A DNA stretch of 64,000 bases from Hansfordia pulvinata (lineage: Eukaryota > Ascomycota > Sordariomycetes > Xylariales). Within the stretch, counting starts at the first letter, position 1. Every line of letters starts with the position of its first letter. The notes below the pieces were generated by a model. It was not told the origin of the DNA and searched no databases. It worked only from the letters and a program-made list of their open reading frames with translations. Shown here one piece after another: positions 43,346-54,877 of this stretch. Where the stretch lies: NCBI GenBank assembly GCA_006538405.1, contig BJKQ01000005.1:1798001-1862000 (forward strand). Direction: 5' to 3'. The position numbers and the translations under genes are program-made.

Positions 43346-44947
43346 ATGGGCGGCTCGCAGCTAGAACGCCGGGGCTCCGGCGAGAGCGACTGGGACTCTC
43401 ACAAGGATGAGATCACTTCTCTGTACCGGGACCAGAACAAGACGCTCAAGGAAACGATGCAGATCATGCTCGACGAACATAACTTCACGGCCAGGTATGC
43501 GCGTTCACCCTCTCCCCCCTCAATATCCTTGTCGCTGCTGACACTGCGAAGCGCGAAAATGTACAAATCTCATATTCGAAAATGGGGGATAGACAAAAAT
43601 ATGAAGGCCAAAGACGCCATTGAGATTGTGCGCCAACAGAAAGCCCGCGCTGCCATGGGCAAGTCCTCGGTCGTCTACGTCAGGGGTCGCAGGATAGAGC
43701 CAAGTAAGATGCAGCAGTACCTCCACCGCGTGTCTGGATCTGTCGCCAGCGAAATCTTGGCCAACTCTACCACCAAGGATGAGGGCGACGACGACGAATC
43801 CGATAACTCGCCCCCAAGAGTTGTCGTCAGAACACCATCTCCCGACGCCCCGGACACGACCGTCATCCCATTGCAAATCGACTCACCTACCGAATTCAAG
43901 GTCCCCGAGGAGTGCATCTCCATTCTTCGCAATTACGTGTCAGTCAACTTCGAGACCGGCACATGGAAAATCGATGCTCGCCTGGGTGGCCCCGAAACAC
44001 ATAATTCATGCCTGTGGATGGGCAATCTATCCACCGCAGCAACCTTGATAGGTCATGGTCGAGTCAAGCAAGGATTCCATCTTCTCGGCATCTGCTTAGA
44101 CCAGTACAAACTTCACGTGCAACAACCGGACTCCAACTTCTGGCTCATCACGTACTGTGCCATCATGTCTCTCTCCGCTCATGACCCGAAACTCTCCGAG
44201 TTATTCTTGGGATACGCCTCCAAGATAGTATCCGTTATTCTCCCACCAAGTCATCCCTTCAACCTCCTCTGGTCGCGACTCCTGCAACTATCGACGGATG
44301 GACTGAAGGCCCATGCGCCCGGCGTGGTTAAGTCCATTGTCGACACTACCGGCCAGTATATCACCCTTTTTGACGCCAACCGTTCCAATGATCAGCTCGC
44401 CATGTACTACCGTCTGCATTGGGTTGGGTTGCTCTCCGCCGAATGGGTCGAAGACATGACGGAGCAGTCCATCATGAACGAGGGATCGTCGGAACACGCG
44501 GAAATGCGTCAGAAAGCCAGGATGGCGGAGAAACTCCATTCTCAGCAGCGGGCGGTTGAGGCCGAAGTCCCATTGAAAGACATAGAGGCTTGGCTCAAGA
44601 CACAGCCCAAGAGTTCATGGCCTGATCTGCGCATGGAGTACGCTTGGGAGGTCTTCCTAAATAAGATGATTCTGGGTCAAATGGACGGGATCGAGCAAGC
44701 GGCTCGTGATCTTTACGAGTTCTGCATGTCCCAATATGGTCCTGGTCATTACATTACAGCCTTCACCATGGCCCACGTGGAGGCGTGCTTCGTCAAGCTG
44801 AACAACACCGTCATGGCAGGAAGAATACGACGCGACTTCGATGCCCAGTGGAAGCTTCTTTGCAAGAAGGCTCGCGGCTTCAAGAAGGACAAGCCCGCTT
44901 TGGACATGAGTCCCAAAACCTCCAGTCCAGCTTCTTCAATCGAGTGA
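43346..44947 (+). CDS. Clr5-domain protein
   Basis: The model join(43346..43494, 43552..44947) gives 514 residues. The ATG at 43346 is in a CCGCCATGGG context. The intron is 57 nt (GTATGC donor, GCTGAC branch, GCGAAG acceptor) and is a multiple of three, so the frame also reads through. Removing it joins HNFTA to SAKMYKSHIRKWGIDKNMKA, which restores the Clr5 domain (residues about 14-66: DWDSHKDEITSLYRDQNKTL ... W-G-I-D-K-N). Clr5 is a fungal N-terminal domain named after S. pombe Clr5, involved in heterochromatic silencing. An acidic linker with TPSPDAPDT follows. The rest is a helical, repeat-like region of about 320 residues (for example LLGICLDQYKLHVQQPDSNF, YEFCMSQYGPGHYITAFTMA), typical of Clr5 proteins with tetratricopeptide-like tails. 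A nuclear regulatory role is inferred. Confidence 0.9.
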   Translation: MGGSQLERRGSGESDWDSHKDEITSLYRDQNKTLKETMQIMLDEHNFTARYARSPSPPSISLSLLTLRSAKMYKSHIRKWGIDKNMKAKDAIEIVRQQKARAAMGKSSVVYVRGRRIEPSKMQQYLHRVSGSVASEILANSTTKDEGDDDESDNSPPRVVVRTPSPDAPDTTVIPLQIDSPTEFKVPEECISILRNYVSVNFETGTWKIDARLGGPETHNSCLWMGNLSTAATLIGHGRVKQGFHLLGICLDQYKLHVQQPDSNFWLITYCAIMSLSAHDPKLSELFLGYASKIVSVILPPSHPFNLLWSRLLQLSTDGLKAHAPGVVKSIVDTTGQYITLFDANRSNDQLAMYYRLHWVGLLSAEWVEDMTEQSIMNEGSSEHAEMRQKARMAEKLHSQQRAVEAEVPLKDIEAWLKTQPKSSWPDLRMEYAWEVFLNKMILGQMDGIEQAARDLYEFCMSQYGPGHYITAFTMAHVEACFVKLNNTVMAGRIRRDFDAQWKLLCKKARGFKKDKPALDMSPKTSSPASSIE

Positions 44948-46474
44948 TCACGAAAAATCCAAGATGAAAAGCTCGATACCAGACACGCGCCACAAAGGTA
45001 CTGGCCGATCCAAGAGCAGGATGAGGGCACCCAAGAAGCAGCAAGACACTGCTACGGAAAGTTGGTGCCCGCTTTTCCCGCCAGCCACGCATCTCGAGAC
45101 TCAGGGATCAAGCCTGACCGCGGATATCGATCCACCCTTCAGTGTCTTCGGGGCGACCTGGAGCAGACTTTGTCCATGGAAATACGCTTTGCGTTCCAGC
45201 AAGCACTCTCAATCGAGGCACAGCTGCGACTCCACCGAGACCGTAGCTACACAGCCCATGAGACAGTGACGAGCAGGGTCGTTTCCGGGTGGTGCATGGT
45301 GACCCGTCAGAGTTGACATGATGCTGGAAACGCGGGGCCCGTATCATACCTATGATGCGGCTCCGACACTGCGTCGGCATGCTCAGGACGCCCTCAAAAG
45401 GCCGCGTGCGAGTCTCGACGTATGAAGCCCAACGGCGCGCGAGGCCAGCAACGCTGCTTGGTCGGACCCAGCGCAGGGCACGGATGGACGGGGCGCGATG
45501 AGAAATAACTCGTCTTCTTTGCCTGTCATTGCGAGTAGTCGGGATGTTGACCACCAAGGCGGCGGCACTGGGGGGGCTTGCATGTTCCCAGGCGTCACTT
45601 GCCCCAACCTTGATATTCACCAGGCGCCTCTCCCTACGGCAGCTCAATTCTCAACGGAAGTGAGATTAATTATCACAAGTGAAGCTACTATTTCGCCACG
45701 CGGGCGACACATTTGCTGAGGCTTTGTTGACTCTATCTAGTGGTCCTTCGACATGAACGCGCTCGTGGAAGGCTCAGGAGACGGGGTGAAGATGTCTGAG
45801 TACCTGATGATACTGGTCACCAGTTTTGATGATGGGATTTCAGGAATAGATTGTTTTCTGGACATTGCATCGGCGGCATTCGTGATCAAGGGGGATCAAT
45901 CTGCGTGACTCTTCAAACTCCACCTCACGCACGATTAGTTGCATACTCGCACGTGACCCTACAACCCCTCCGCCCAGCAGCAGATAGCCAGATATCGATC
46001 AATCGTCGCGTGCGAAAGCAGACGACGTGGACAATGGAAGAAGAGCTGGGCATGCCCGGGCACGAGGCTTTCAGGGAGATATAAATATTTCATGAGATTT
46101 CATTGTTAAAGACGCCGGCACGTGCCTTGCCAATTTGCTAGAGGCGAAAGATAACAGCACGCTTTCGCTATACACAATTCGTTACGTAAGGTGAGCCATG
46201 ATCGTTGACGTTTGTTGAAAAAAGACTGTCCTCCTCCTGCTTCCGGTACACTCGTCTGATGATACCGCATCCCCCATCGAGCACGAAAGTATGCTGGTGA
46301 CCTGACCACAGGCCTGTCGGAGCTGGAGCAATCCGCGAATTCATCGACACCATTGAAAGTTTCCAGTTCCAATGTCGTCGCGTTCGACATCTTGAACCAG
46401 ACTATACACGCACATAATCATACACGACTTCCGGACCATGATTCCATATATGTGGTCCTTCGTGATGTTGTCCA
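44948..46474. other. 1.5 kb spacer between convergent genes
   Basis: No supported gene. The spacer lies between the 3' ends of the Clr5-domain gene and hse1, is of mixed composition, and has no notable repeats. Confidence 0.5.
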
Positions 46475-48983
46475 CTAATAGGCAGCGCTCTGCCGATAAA
46501 AGTCCTGAGGTGCACTCGGTTCAGACCCCGGGGGAACGTAGGCCCTGTACTGCGGCTGTTGGGCGGGTGGCGGCTGCCCTTGTCCTTGTGGGTGGCCTTG
46601 ACTTGGAAGAGTCTGGCGGGCGTCATAGGCGGCCCCAGTCGGGTGCAGAGGGGGTGGTGTCAGCGTAGGTGGGACTTGACCTTGCGGGGCCGGTGGCGCA
46701 GAGCCCGTCGGTTGCGGCGTCGAAGTATCATATGATTCCCCGGGCTGGGGCCCGCTAGGGTCATAGGCCGTGTACTGGGGCTGCTGAGGGGCCGAGGGCT
46801 GCGCGGCGTAGGCCAAAGGAGTGGGCACAGACTGAGGAGGACCAGCAAGACCAGAGGGCGGCGGGGCTGATGGGGCTGTTGCAGTGGGACTGGTAGAATA
46901 GAAATCGTCTGTAGAATACACGGAGGCTGAGTACGGATCGGAAGGGCCGGGGTGTTGAGCCGTAACGGGAGAATCGTAGGCCGACGTGGCCAGCTCTTGC
47001 GCACCGTAGGTGCTCTGGGGGCGCTGGCCAGCCGCAGGCGCAGGCTGCTGCTGCGAGTAGACGGGGTACTGATTCGGGGGCGGGGATGTGGTTTGGATGG
47101 GAGCAGGCTGTTTACCGGCTGCTATCCTCGATGGTTGCTGATCTCGAGGGGGATACTGCTGAGGTGGGGGTTGTTGAGGTTGCGACGGAGCTGCCTGCTG
47201 CTGAATTGGCTGTGGGGGAGGCTGGTGCTGCGGAGGCGGGACTGAGCCGTGAGGGGGAACCTCTGCACCCTGTAGGTAAAAGGGCGCCGGCCCAGGAGTT
47301 GTACGTTGTGGAAAATTAGGAGGTGGCGACGTAGTAGCCTGGAATTGGTTCTGGTCTGAATATCGGTGAGCCCATCTTCAGGTGAAGGGGTTGGGCTCTA
47401 CATACCTTGAGGAGGGAGAGGGCCCTGGGGTCCGGGGGTGAAGTAGCGCTGAGGCTCCTGTTGAGCGGGGGGCGGTCCCTGAGGCTGCGGCGCATAGCCC
47501 GGACCCGGGGCCGGCCCGGGAGTGGCGCCGGGGCCTGACGCGGGAAGCCGCGTCGCCTGGGCGGGGGGATCGCCGTATCCGATGGGAGGGCGCGGGGCAT
47601 ATTGATGATAGTTTGGCTGAGGCGGGTGAGACATGGAAGACTCGAGCAGGGCCTCGTAGTCCTTCCGTGCCTTGATAAACTTCTCGTTGAGTTGCGTGAA
47701 ATCGTCTTTCTTTTGTGAGTATTTCTCGATCAGCTTGATCAGCTTTGGCCGTATCGCGAGTGTTTGGTGATACAATTTCTGTTCGAGTTAGCACGTGGGC
47801 ACTCGGAGGAAGGTGGAATACCATACGGATATCTCCTCATTATCCTCTTCGCGGGGAGCCGTGTTGCTCGTGCTCAACAAGGTCAGTAGTTTCTCGACAT
47901 TTTTTATCTCCGCAAAGACCTCAGCCTCCATCTGGGCCTCGCGGTGAAGCTCATCGGGGCTCGGATCTGTGAGCTTCTCGACATAGTTGAGGGGGAAGAT
48001 GCCGGTGTTGCCCTTGAGCGAGCCACGCCACCAGTCTTTGTAGACCGACTCGAGCACGGCAATGACATCTCCCTGTTTGAACTCGAGCTCTCCGGGTTCA
48101 CTGGGAACAAAGTCGTAGAGGGCGCGGACACGGGAGACGGTGGCCGCCGTGGTGCCAGTGGGATGTGAGAGAACGGGGCGGGACTGCGACTGCTGCTGTG
48201 CTGGGGTGCCAGCAGCCGATGTCGACGGGCCGGTCGACGGGCCGGGAGCATTCGAGGTAGAGGCAGACGGCTGGGCTGAACCCGAAGCAGAGGCTGCGGG
48301 CTTCTTCTTCTCCTCTTCTTGTAGAGACAGCTTGAGAGCCATCTGCAGCTCGTCTTCCTCCTTCTGGCGGTCGACATCGGTGAGGCTGTTCTTTTGAGGA
48401 GCCGAAGGGGGTTGCAGAGTGGGGTTCGTCTGCTTGAGGCGGTAGTAGGCATCGTACATGATGCCCAAGTCGGGATCGCTCTTGAACATCTCGGACCACT
48501 CCTTCATGCGCTCGAGAATCTTGGCCTTAACTTGGTGGTGAGTGTTGCGGTCGTTGGCGAGGCGCAGCAGGGACTCGGTGAATGCGCGGCTGGCCAGCTC
48601 GCGGTGCATGGGCTTTCCGCAGTTCTGTGAGAGGGCATTCCCCAGCTATAGAAACAAAAAGCTTAGTTGGGGGCGACCATCTGAGAGGGGGGAAAGGGGC
48701 CAAGACGGACCTCGAGAGTGTAGAGCTGAACGTTGGCATTGCGGTGGGCGAGACGCTTGATCATGGCCTGTACAGCCTGGTTGGGGCCGTTGGAGTCGGT
48801 GGTGACCTTGTCGCATACCTCTATGATAGCGCCCCAGTCCTCCGAGGTGAGGTTCTCGTCGGTGGCCTTGGCTGTGAGGGGGTCAGTGGGCAATGGCGGA
48901 GCAGCGCGGGGTGCGGTTGTAGGTGGGAGGAACGCACCGATGGGCTCGTCAAAGGCATTGGGAGCGGTGGCTCCTCGAAACAT
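46475..48983 (-). CDS. hse1: Hse1, ESCRT-0 subunit (VHS-UIM-SH3)
   Basis: Hse1 partners Vps27 in ESCRT-0, which gathers ubiquitinated cargo at endosomes. The model complement(join(46475..47355, 47406..47778, 47827..48645, 48711..48871, 48938..48983)) has 759 residues with exact phases; introns are 48-66 nt. Exon 1 encodes MFRGATAPNAFDEPI. The VHS domain (about 16-145) includes KATDENLTSEDWG, AVQAMIKRLAHRNANVQLYT and NALSQNCGKPMHRELASRAF. The UIM is at about 166-182 (EEDELQMALKLSLQEEE). The SH3 domain is at about 242-295 (RALYDFVPSEPGELEFKQGD to GIFPLNYVEKL). A GAT-like helical region follows (EAEVFAEIKNVEKLLTLLS, LAIRPKLIKLIEKYSQKKDD). The tail from about 400 is Pro/Gln/Tyr-rich, as in other filamentous fungi. 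All domains are intact. Confidence 0.96.
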
Positions 48984-50770
48984 GACGGGCAGCTCTGGGC
49001 GGGCGGCTGAGCCCAGGTGGAGGGTGAAGTGGTGCGACTGGGGGTGATGCCGGAGATGTCCACGTCGGCGCTGGGTCGGGCTGGGTTGGGTGAGGGGGTG
49101 CAGACGGGTCAGTGAGAGGCGGGTGGCAGAGGAGGCGCTGTAGCGACCAGGAAAAGGGATGAGGGCGAAAACAAGGTCGATGTTGGGGCCGGCAACAGTA
49201 GCAGCGACAGCGACAGCGGCAATGACGACAGTAAGTAAGTTGAGGTAAGGTAGCAGACAGTGGGAGGGGGGACCGAGTGAGAAAGCAACGCAGCTGACGG
49301 ATGGATGCGATGCGATGGATGTTACCTTGCCATGCTCGCAGGTGCGCAGGCAGCCACCCACGGGTCCAGGCATGGGCAGCTACGACATGGACGTCCTCGT
49401 ACAGGCACAACTACGATGACGGACGTCGCCATCCGGTACCTGATGAACCTCTTCCAAGCCGGGGTCGCGTGCGCGGCGGCCTCACAATACCCGGTTGAGC
49501 AATGTACCCTGTGAGGACGGGGCCGTATGGGTACATGACTCCACACATAACCTGAGGTGCTGGCCCTATTGCGGTCAGCGGGTGGGCTGGAGTGGAGGTT
49601 CGGGGCTGGTGGCCGGATTACGTAGCCCCCTCCCTTCACTCTTGAGCACACCCAGCCGTGCCAGCCACAAGCCGCGAACCCATTATCCGCGAGCCCGTTG
49701 TCCGCGAAAGATGGATAGGTAGGTATCCAGGTGGATCGTGTAAGAGACAGATCAGCTAAACGGACCAACTTCACTTCACGTCTGATTCTGCCGGCGCCCT
49801 GGGTCGCGTGCCAAGTGATGACCCCGACTAAGGTACGTAGTTATACATGCCTAGACTCTCCCTGCATCAGCCCAACTCTACCGTGTAGCTCCTAACATGA
49901 AGCCTCTGCGAGTGCTCACCCGCATATTGCGTACCTAACCTACCTTATCTAAAGACACTGACGCTACCTAATATACCTACATATGTGTACCTAACGAGTA
50001 GGTTGTGTCAGATGTCATCCAATGTGCGAGAACAGGATGCGAGTACGAAAACTGCCCCAGTCTGCTTCTAATAATGGATCACATCTCCCGAGGTCGATGC
50101 GTACTCGTACATCAGTCAGACAGACAGTGTGGCGCTCGGCAGAGCCCAGGCGATTCCCACTGATAACTCCAAATAGAAGTCGTGGGTGGTCTATGAAAAT
50201 GCTACCGATCTAGCATCGTCAATACAATATACCAAGTACTGTATTCCATAAGTCGCTGACGCAACATACCACGCACCTGAGAGACACATCAGGCACAAGA
50301 TGATAGAACCGCGTTGGGGCACTCGTATGGAATCCCCCACGGACCCCAATTGGGACGTACATGTAGGTAGGTATGAGTACCTTACCTACGTACCCATGCA
50401 GCGGTGAGTGGGAGTTCTCGAGACCGAGTCCAGCCCTTGATGCCCGATGCGGGTGCCTTCCTTGACATTTCAGCCACCATGGACCTTCCAAGTGTAGGTG
50501 ACCTTGCGTGTATCTGTAATCAATGTCAGGTACCTACGTACCGCTGTCGAGCCCACAGAGCGCGGCAAGTCGCTGTCGCATTTGATGGATGGTCTTTCAC
50601 TTCAAGTGAACAGCCTCCGTTTCAGTTCCTTCCATCCGACTAGTACCTAAACCATGTACCATACGAATACCTCAACTCTGTGCATCACAGCCTCGATCCG
50701 CCCGGGCGACACGCACGCGGATGCGCACCCCCGAGGGGCTTAGCCACGCGTCTCCACCTCTCGTGAGTGA
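48984..50770. other. 1.8 kb intergenic region
   Basis: No supported gene. The left 400 bases are the hse1 promoter on the minus strand. The middle (49830-50010) is AT-richer with many TACCTA/TAGGTA words, and TACTCGTA is at 50102. Confidence 0.5.
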
Positions 50771-51645
50771 TCAGGCACATCCCGATGCCTCGACTATCAC
50801 TTGGACCACCTGCTCCGCCGGCCCGTCGCGCATGAAGGCCATGTGCCCGCCCTCCACCTCGACGAACCGGCCCTCGCCCATGACCTTGGCCGCCTCCGCC
50901 GCCGACCGCGCCCACTCCGGCACCACCTGGTCCTGCGTGAACTGCACGTACGTCTTGGCCACCGCGACCTCCTGCGACGTCATCACCGGCGTCTCCCACG
51001 CCCGCTTGCTCATGTCCACCAGCCCCCGCGTCGCCGCCTCGGCCGCCTCCGGATCCAGGTCGCTGTAGAACTTGACCGTGTGCGCCGCGTCCGGTACCAG
51101 CCGCTCGCCCTGTACAACGCGTCAGTTGCATTCGAGTGGTTGGCCATCCCCCCCCAGAGACGGGTCGAGGCTTGTCCTGTTGCTCCGGGAGGAGGGGGGC
51201 GCGTGTCCAATATTCTGCTCACCTCAATCGTCGCCGACGGCAGCCTTCCGCCCAGCACCTCGTACATCGTCTTGCCGCTGAACTCCGCCTTGGACCAGAT
51301 GCCCAGGAAGACGGCAGCCTTGATCCCGCCCTTGAGGCCTTGCGAGCCGCGTTCGCTCGCCGTCAAGCCCTTGGTCGCAAAGCACACCGGGATCGCGCCG
51401 CCACTGTGGCCCACGACCACGGCCTCTCTGCCGGCGTCCAGGTACGGCCTCAGCATCTCTTGAATGTGACGCGCATCGTCGTTCCACGTCTTCCCGATGA
51501 TGCTGTCGTCGAGGCCTTCCGTCAACAGGGCCGGCGTCAGCACCGTGAAGCCCTGCTTGCGCAGAGGGGTGATCAGCTTGCGGTAGTAGACGGCCGTCTG
51601 GCCGGCGCACGGCACAATGACAATGACTGGCTTCTGCGAGGCCAT
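50771..51645 (-). CDS. Alpha/beta hydrolase
   Basis: The model complement(join(50771..51109, 51223..51645)) gives 253 residues. The intron is 113 nt (GTGAGC donor, TACAG acceptor). The ATG at 51645 is chosen because M-A-S-Q-K-P leads directly into the first beta strand (VIVIVPCAGQT); the upstream in-frame extension overlaps the TATA region. The nucleophile elbow is GHSGGA with Ser81, the acid is probably Asp201 in FTQDQVVP, and the His is H230 in GGHMAF. The oxyanion region is PCAGQT. No signal peptide is present, so a cytosolic enzyme is likely. The family is the general AB_hydrolase_6-like group, often attached to fungal secondary metabolism or detoxification; substrate is unknown. Confidence 0.88.
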
Positions 51646-51740
51646 CTTTCCGCTTGCGGTTGTCTGGTGTGATTTCTTGATTGATTGATTTCTTCTCGGT
51701 CCTGGATTGCCAATGCCTAATTGAAGAGCGGCAGGCAGCA

Positions 51741-51748
51741 TATTTATA
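51741..51748 (-). promoter_or_regulatory. TATA box of the alpha/beta hydrolase gene
   Basis: TATAAATA on the minus strand, about 95 bases before the ATG, next to GTAGGTAGG repeats. Confidence 0.5.
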
Positions 51749-52473
51749 ACCTACCTACATACCTCACCCAGTAGCTACATGCTCGCCCTTGAGGTCCCGC
51801 TCGTCTACCGCCCTAGCTTGCAGGCGGCGTTGCCATCAGATGCTGCGGAACATGAGATTTCCCCGTTCATTGGCAGATCAAGCGGCTGTTCTTGGCCCGG
51901 TCCTACTGGCTCTACCGCACGAGTCATAGTGCTGATGCCGGCTGACTTCCTGCATTCGCTTGAGCTCCTGAGCCACTAGCAGCAGCACCACGCGCGCTCA
52001 ACCGGGCAATTTGTCAGTTGGCGCTCTAGGTTGAGAGTTGAATTGAGTCCGGCTTACTGGGCTGATGACACCCATACAGCCGGGCTATCCGATCAATCCT
52101 TGTGCTGCACAGCGCAGGCGCCAGACGTGGGCGGCAACGTGCTCCCCCCAGGGCCACCTGGGCATTGGCGTTGAGCTATCTACATCTCGCAAGTGACGAA
52201 ATACAGCGATGGTTTGCGTTGAGGTCGTCGGAGTGGACCCGAATAATTCCAGCGTTCTGTTCAGACATTTGGCCGAGGCTCCCAATGCGGGACAAGGCAA
52301 GGCTGGCCGCTCGTTGGCATGATGCGGCGCCGAGGTCCCCAGCTCACACCATCACCCGGGAACCGCTCTACTACAAAGCAATAAGGGTATACGTGTGAGG
52401 GCTTTGGTGTCTTCTAGTGTGTGTGTGGATTGATCCTCAACTTTGAGGCGGCGTTGACATGTTGTAGTCGGGT
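51749..52473. other. Intergenic region
   Basis: About 725 bases between the hydrolase promoter and the 3' end of the unknown secreted-protein gene. No gene or repeat was identified. Confidence 0.5.
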
Positions 52474-53726
52474 CTATGAGTTCTCCAACGCTCTTCCATA
52501 ATAGTAGCTCTTGTAAGTGTTGAAGCCCAGTAGCTCGTAGTAGTTGACGGGCCCCTTGTCAACGACCCTGTAGTCCCGGCTGCACACGATGTTCGCGGTG
52601 TCGATCAAGTAGAATTTCTCGGGGGGGATGGCCAGCTGCAGGAAGTCTGGGACGGGCGGCCCGTTGCGAGTGGGCTTATACTGGGAGAAGCGGATGGTCT
52701 CGGCGGCCTTCTCGACCGAGTACCTCTCCCCGTACAGCTCATCCATGGCCAGCTGGATGTATCGGGCGATGAAGGAGGTCCTGTCGTTGTTCAGCAGCCC
52801 CAGTGCCCAGTCGGTGAAGTAGATGTACTTCCATTCCCACTTGGATCTGTTCTCGCGCCGATTCTGTCTGAACAACGCTTTGAAGGGGATATACTGGCGG
52901 GCCGGTCAGTCTGTGTTCTCCCTCTCTTTTTTTTTTCTGAACTTTTTACGACAACCACCATGGGCATACTCTGCTTGCTTGACGCACTCTAAAGGTCTCC
53001 CAGCAGGAATTAGGCGGGGGGCTCAGCACTTACAAGCTTGACCTCCTCGAGGAACGCGCGCACAGGGCCGTAGACAGCGCAAGCCCTGAGCGAGACGCGC
53101 ACTTGCTTTTAGCACATGACGATTCTGGCACCTGGAAAGGTAGAAAAAGGGCAGGGGGGGGTTCCGCGGCTTTGCGTGCGCGCGCAGCCACTTAACTCAC
53201 CATACTCGCCCCGGGTCGCGCCCGAACACGTCTGCCTTGCTGCCCAGGTAGAGGGCGTACCCGATGGTGTGTTCTTTGCCCTTCTGGTCCTTCGACTCGG
53301 CAGGGGGTCCGTCGAGAAGCTGTCCGTTCCTTTGGAGCAGCTGATACTGCGCCTTTTCTTCCGCCGTCGACGGGGGGTCAGTTCGGGAGCCTTTCGGTTG
53401 TGAAGATTGCTGGGGGGGGGGGGGGGGGTCGTGGCATGGTGCAAGAAGCAGCCCCTTTGTGCCCCGTAACTGACCTCGGTCAACCAGCGATATCCCAGGA
53501 CGGCGAGACCGTCGCCGTCGTACGCTTCGCTCTGGAAGTTGGGCATCTGCTTGACATGGGCCATGTCCTCGCCCTCGCCCGCCCCGCCATGAACGTGGTC
53601 CGGGAACGGGGGCCTGTACACCGTCGGCAGCTTGAACCCCGCCCTGGCCGCGACGAGCTGTGCCGCCAGCAGCAGCGTGAGCAGGAGGCATGCTGGCAAG
53701 GCGGGCCATGGGGCCCGGCCCATCAT
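52474..53726 (-). CDS. Secreted protein of unknown function, four exons
   Basis: The model complement(join(52474..52893, 53034..53085, 53201..53409, 53475..53726)) gives 310 residues with closing phases. Exon 3 is only 52 nt and encodes A-C-A-V-Y-G-P-V-R-A-F-L-E-E-V. The ATG pair at 53726/53723 opens a signal peptide (PWPALPACLLLTLLLAAQLV). The mature protein reads FKLPTVYRPPFPDHVHGG ... LAVLGYRWLTE, a Gln/Lys linker, HTIGYALYLGSKADVFGRDP, then FFR-like basic sequence and KWEWKYIYFTDWALGLLNND. The C-terminal half is rich in Tyr, Trp and Phe (FYLIDTANIVCSRDYRVVDK; YYELLGFNTYKSYYYGRALE). Only a few Cys are present and no catalytic motif was recognised. The first intron ends in an 18-C run immediately before its AG. 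Extracellular location is likely; function is unknown. Confidence 0.75.
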
Positions 53727-54877
53727 GGCGGTATGTATGTATGTATGTATGGACTCGGGTGTTTTTTTGTTTTCTCTCCCGGATTCCTTATCCTCGGTCC
53801 CCTTTTCCGCCCTCTCTTCAGGATGGCCCCTACCTACTACATACGGGTGAGAAATGCGCAGGAGGGTCGATGGAAGGGACGTTCGAACGGGAGCGGGCTG
53901 GGAGGGGGACCCTGTCATACTATTATACCGTCAGCCGACAGCGGACTCGCGGAGCCCCAGTGGCGAGTGCGTGTTTTCGATCAGGTTAAGGGCCCTATGA
54001 GGCTCGTGCCTAGGCAACACTATTTTTGACCTCAGGCCGGGTGGCAGTGTTAAGGCGTCTGCCTGCCCCACCCCCTCTCAAATCAGTAATAGCCCAAACA
54101 TATAACGAGATCTTTCAACTTCAAGCAGCACCGCACTAGTTACCTAGGCTTTCGCCTCTTCAGGCGTTGCGACCGGACGATGCCTTTTGTCGGTCCAGTC
54201 GCCGCCGCCGCCGCCCGCAAGGGTGCGGTTCCTATATGGGGATCTCGAGGGGCAGAAAAAGGATAGGCTTCGGCACGGATATTCCCGGCGCATCCGGTCG
54301 GAGGAAGAACGCGCAAAGCCATGGCGGTGGAAATCAAAGTGAGGCCGCATTCGCTCAGCTGCCTCGTCCATTCATTCACAAGAAAAAAGGAGCTTCCCGG
54401 TCGTCAAGTTCACGTGAGAGGTTGCCACGCCCCCGGGGCCGCGAGATGGCCGCCACAAGCCCCCCTCCTACAAGGCTGGTTCGCGAGAGCGGATAGATGG
54501 ATAAATGGATGCTTCTGCATATGGCGCAATTGGGCGCGTTGAAAGCACACACAAGGGAGTCATTTCCCTCCTCCTCCTCCACTTTCTCCTCCTCCTCGCG
54601 CACTGACTTGTGTGTGTCCGTGCGATGCAACTTGGCGGAACCAGACACGATCCACCCGGAAGAACACGGCGATGTGACACTTCAGCCCCCCTCGAAACCC
54701 ATGTCGTCAATCTCGCCGTCGCTCATGTCCAATGTCAAGCACGCGGATGCCGCCGTAATGACCAGGGTAAGGAAACCCGGGCCAGCGCCCCCGAGCGCAC
54801 ACAAGAGGCAAACAAGGGGGGCCAAAACACGCCCTACCCAGGCCGGGTTGGGTGGAGGGGGCCGCTCTTGGAGGTAA
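53727..54877. other. 1.15 kb intergenic region
   Basis: No supported gene. ATGT repeats occur just above the preceding start codon (53731-53750). The rest is of mixed composition with CTCCTC repeats near 54570-54598. Confidence 0.5.
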
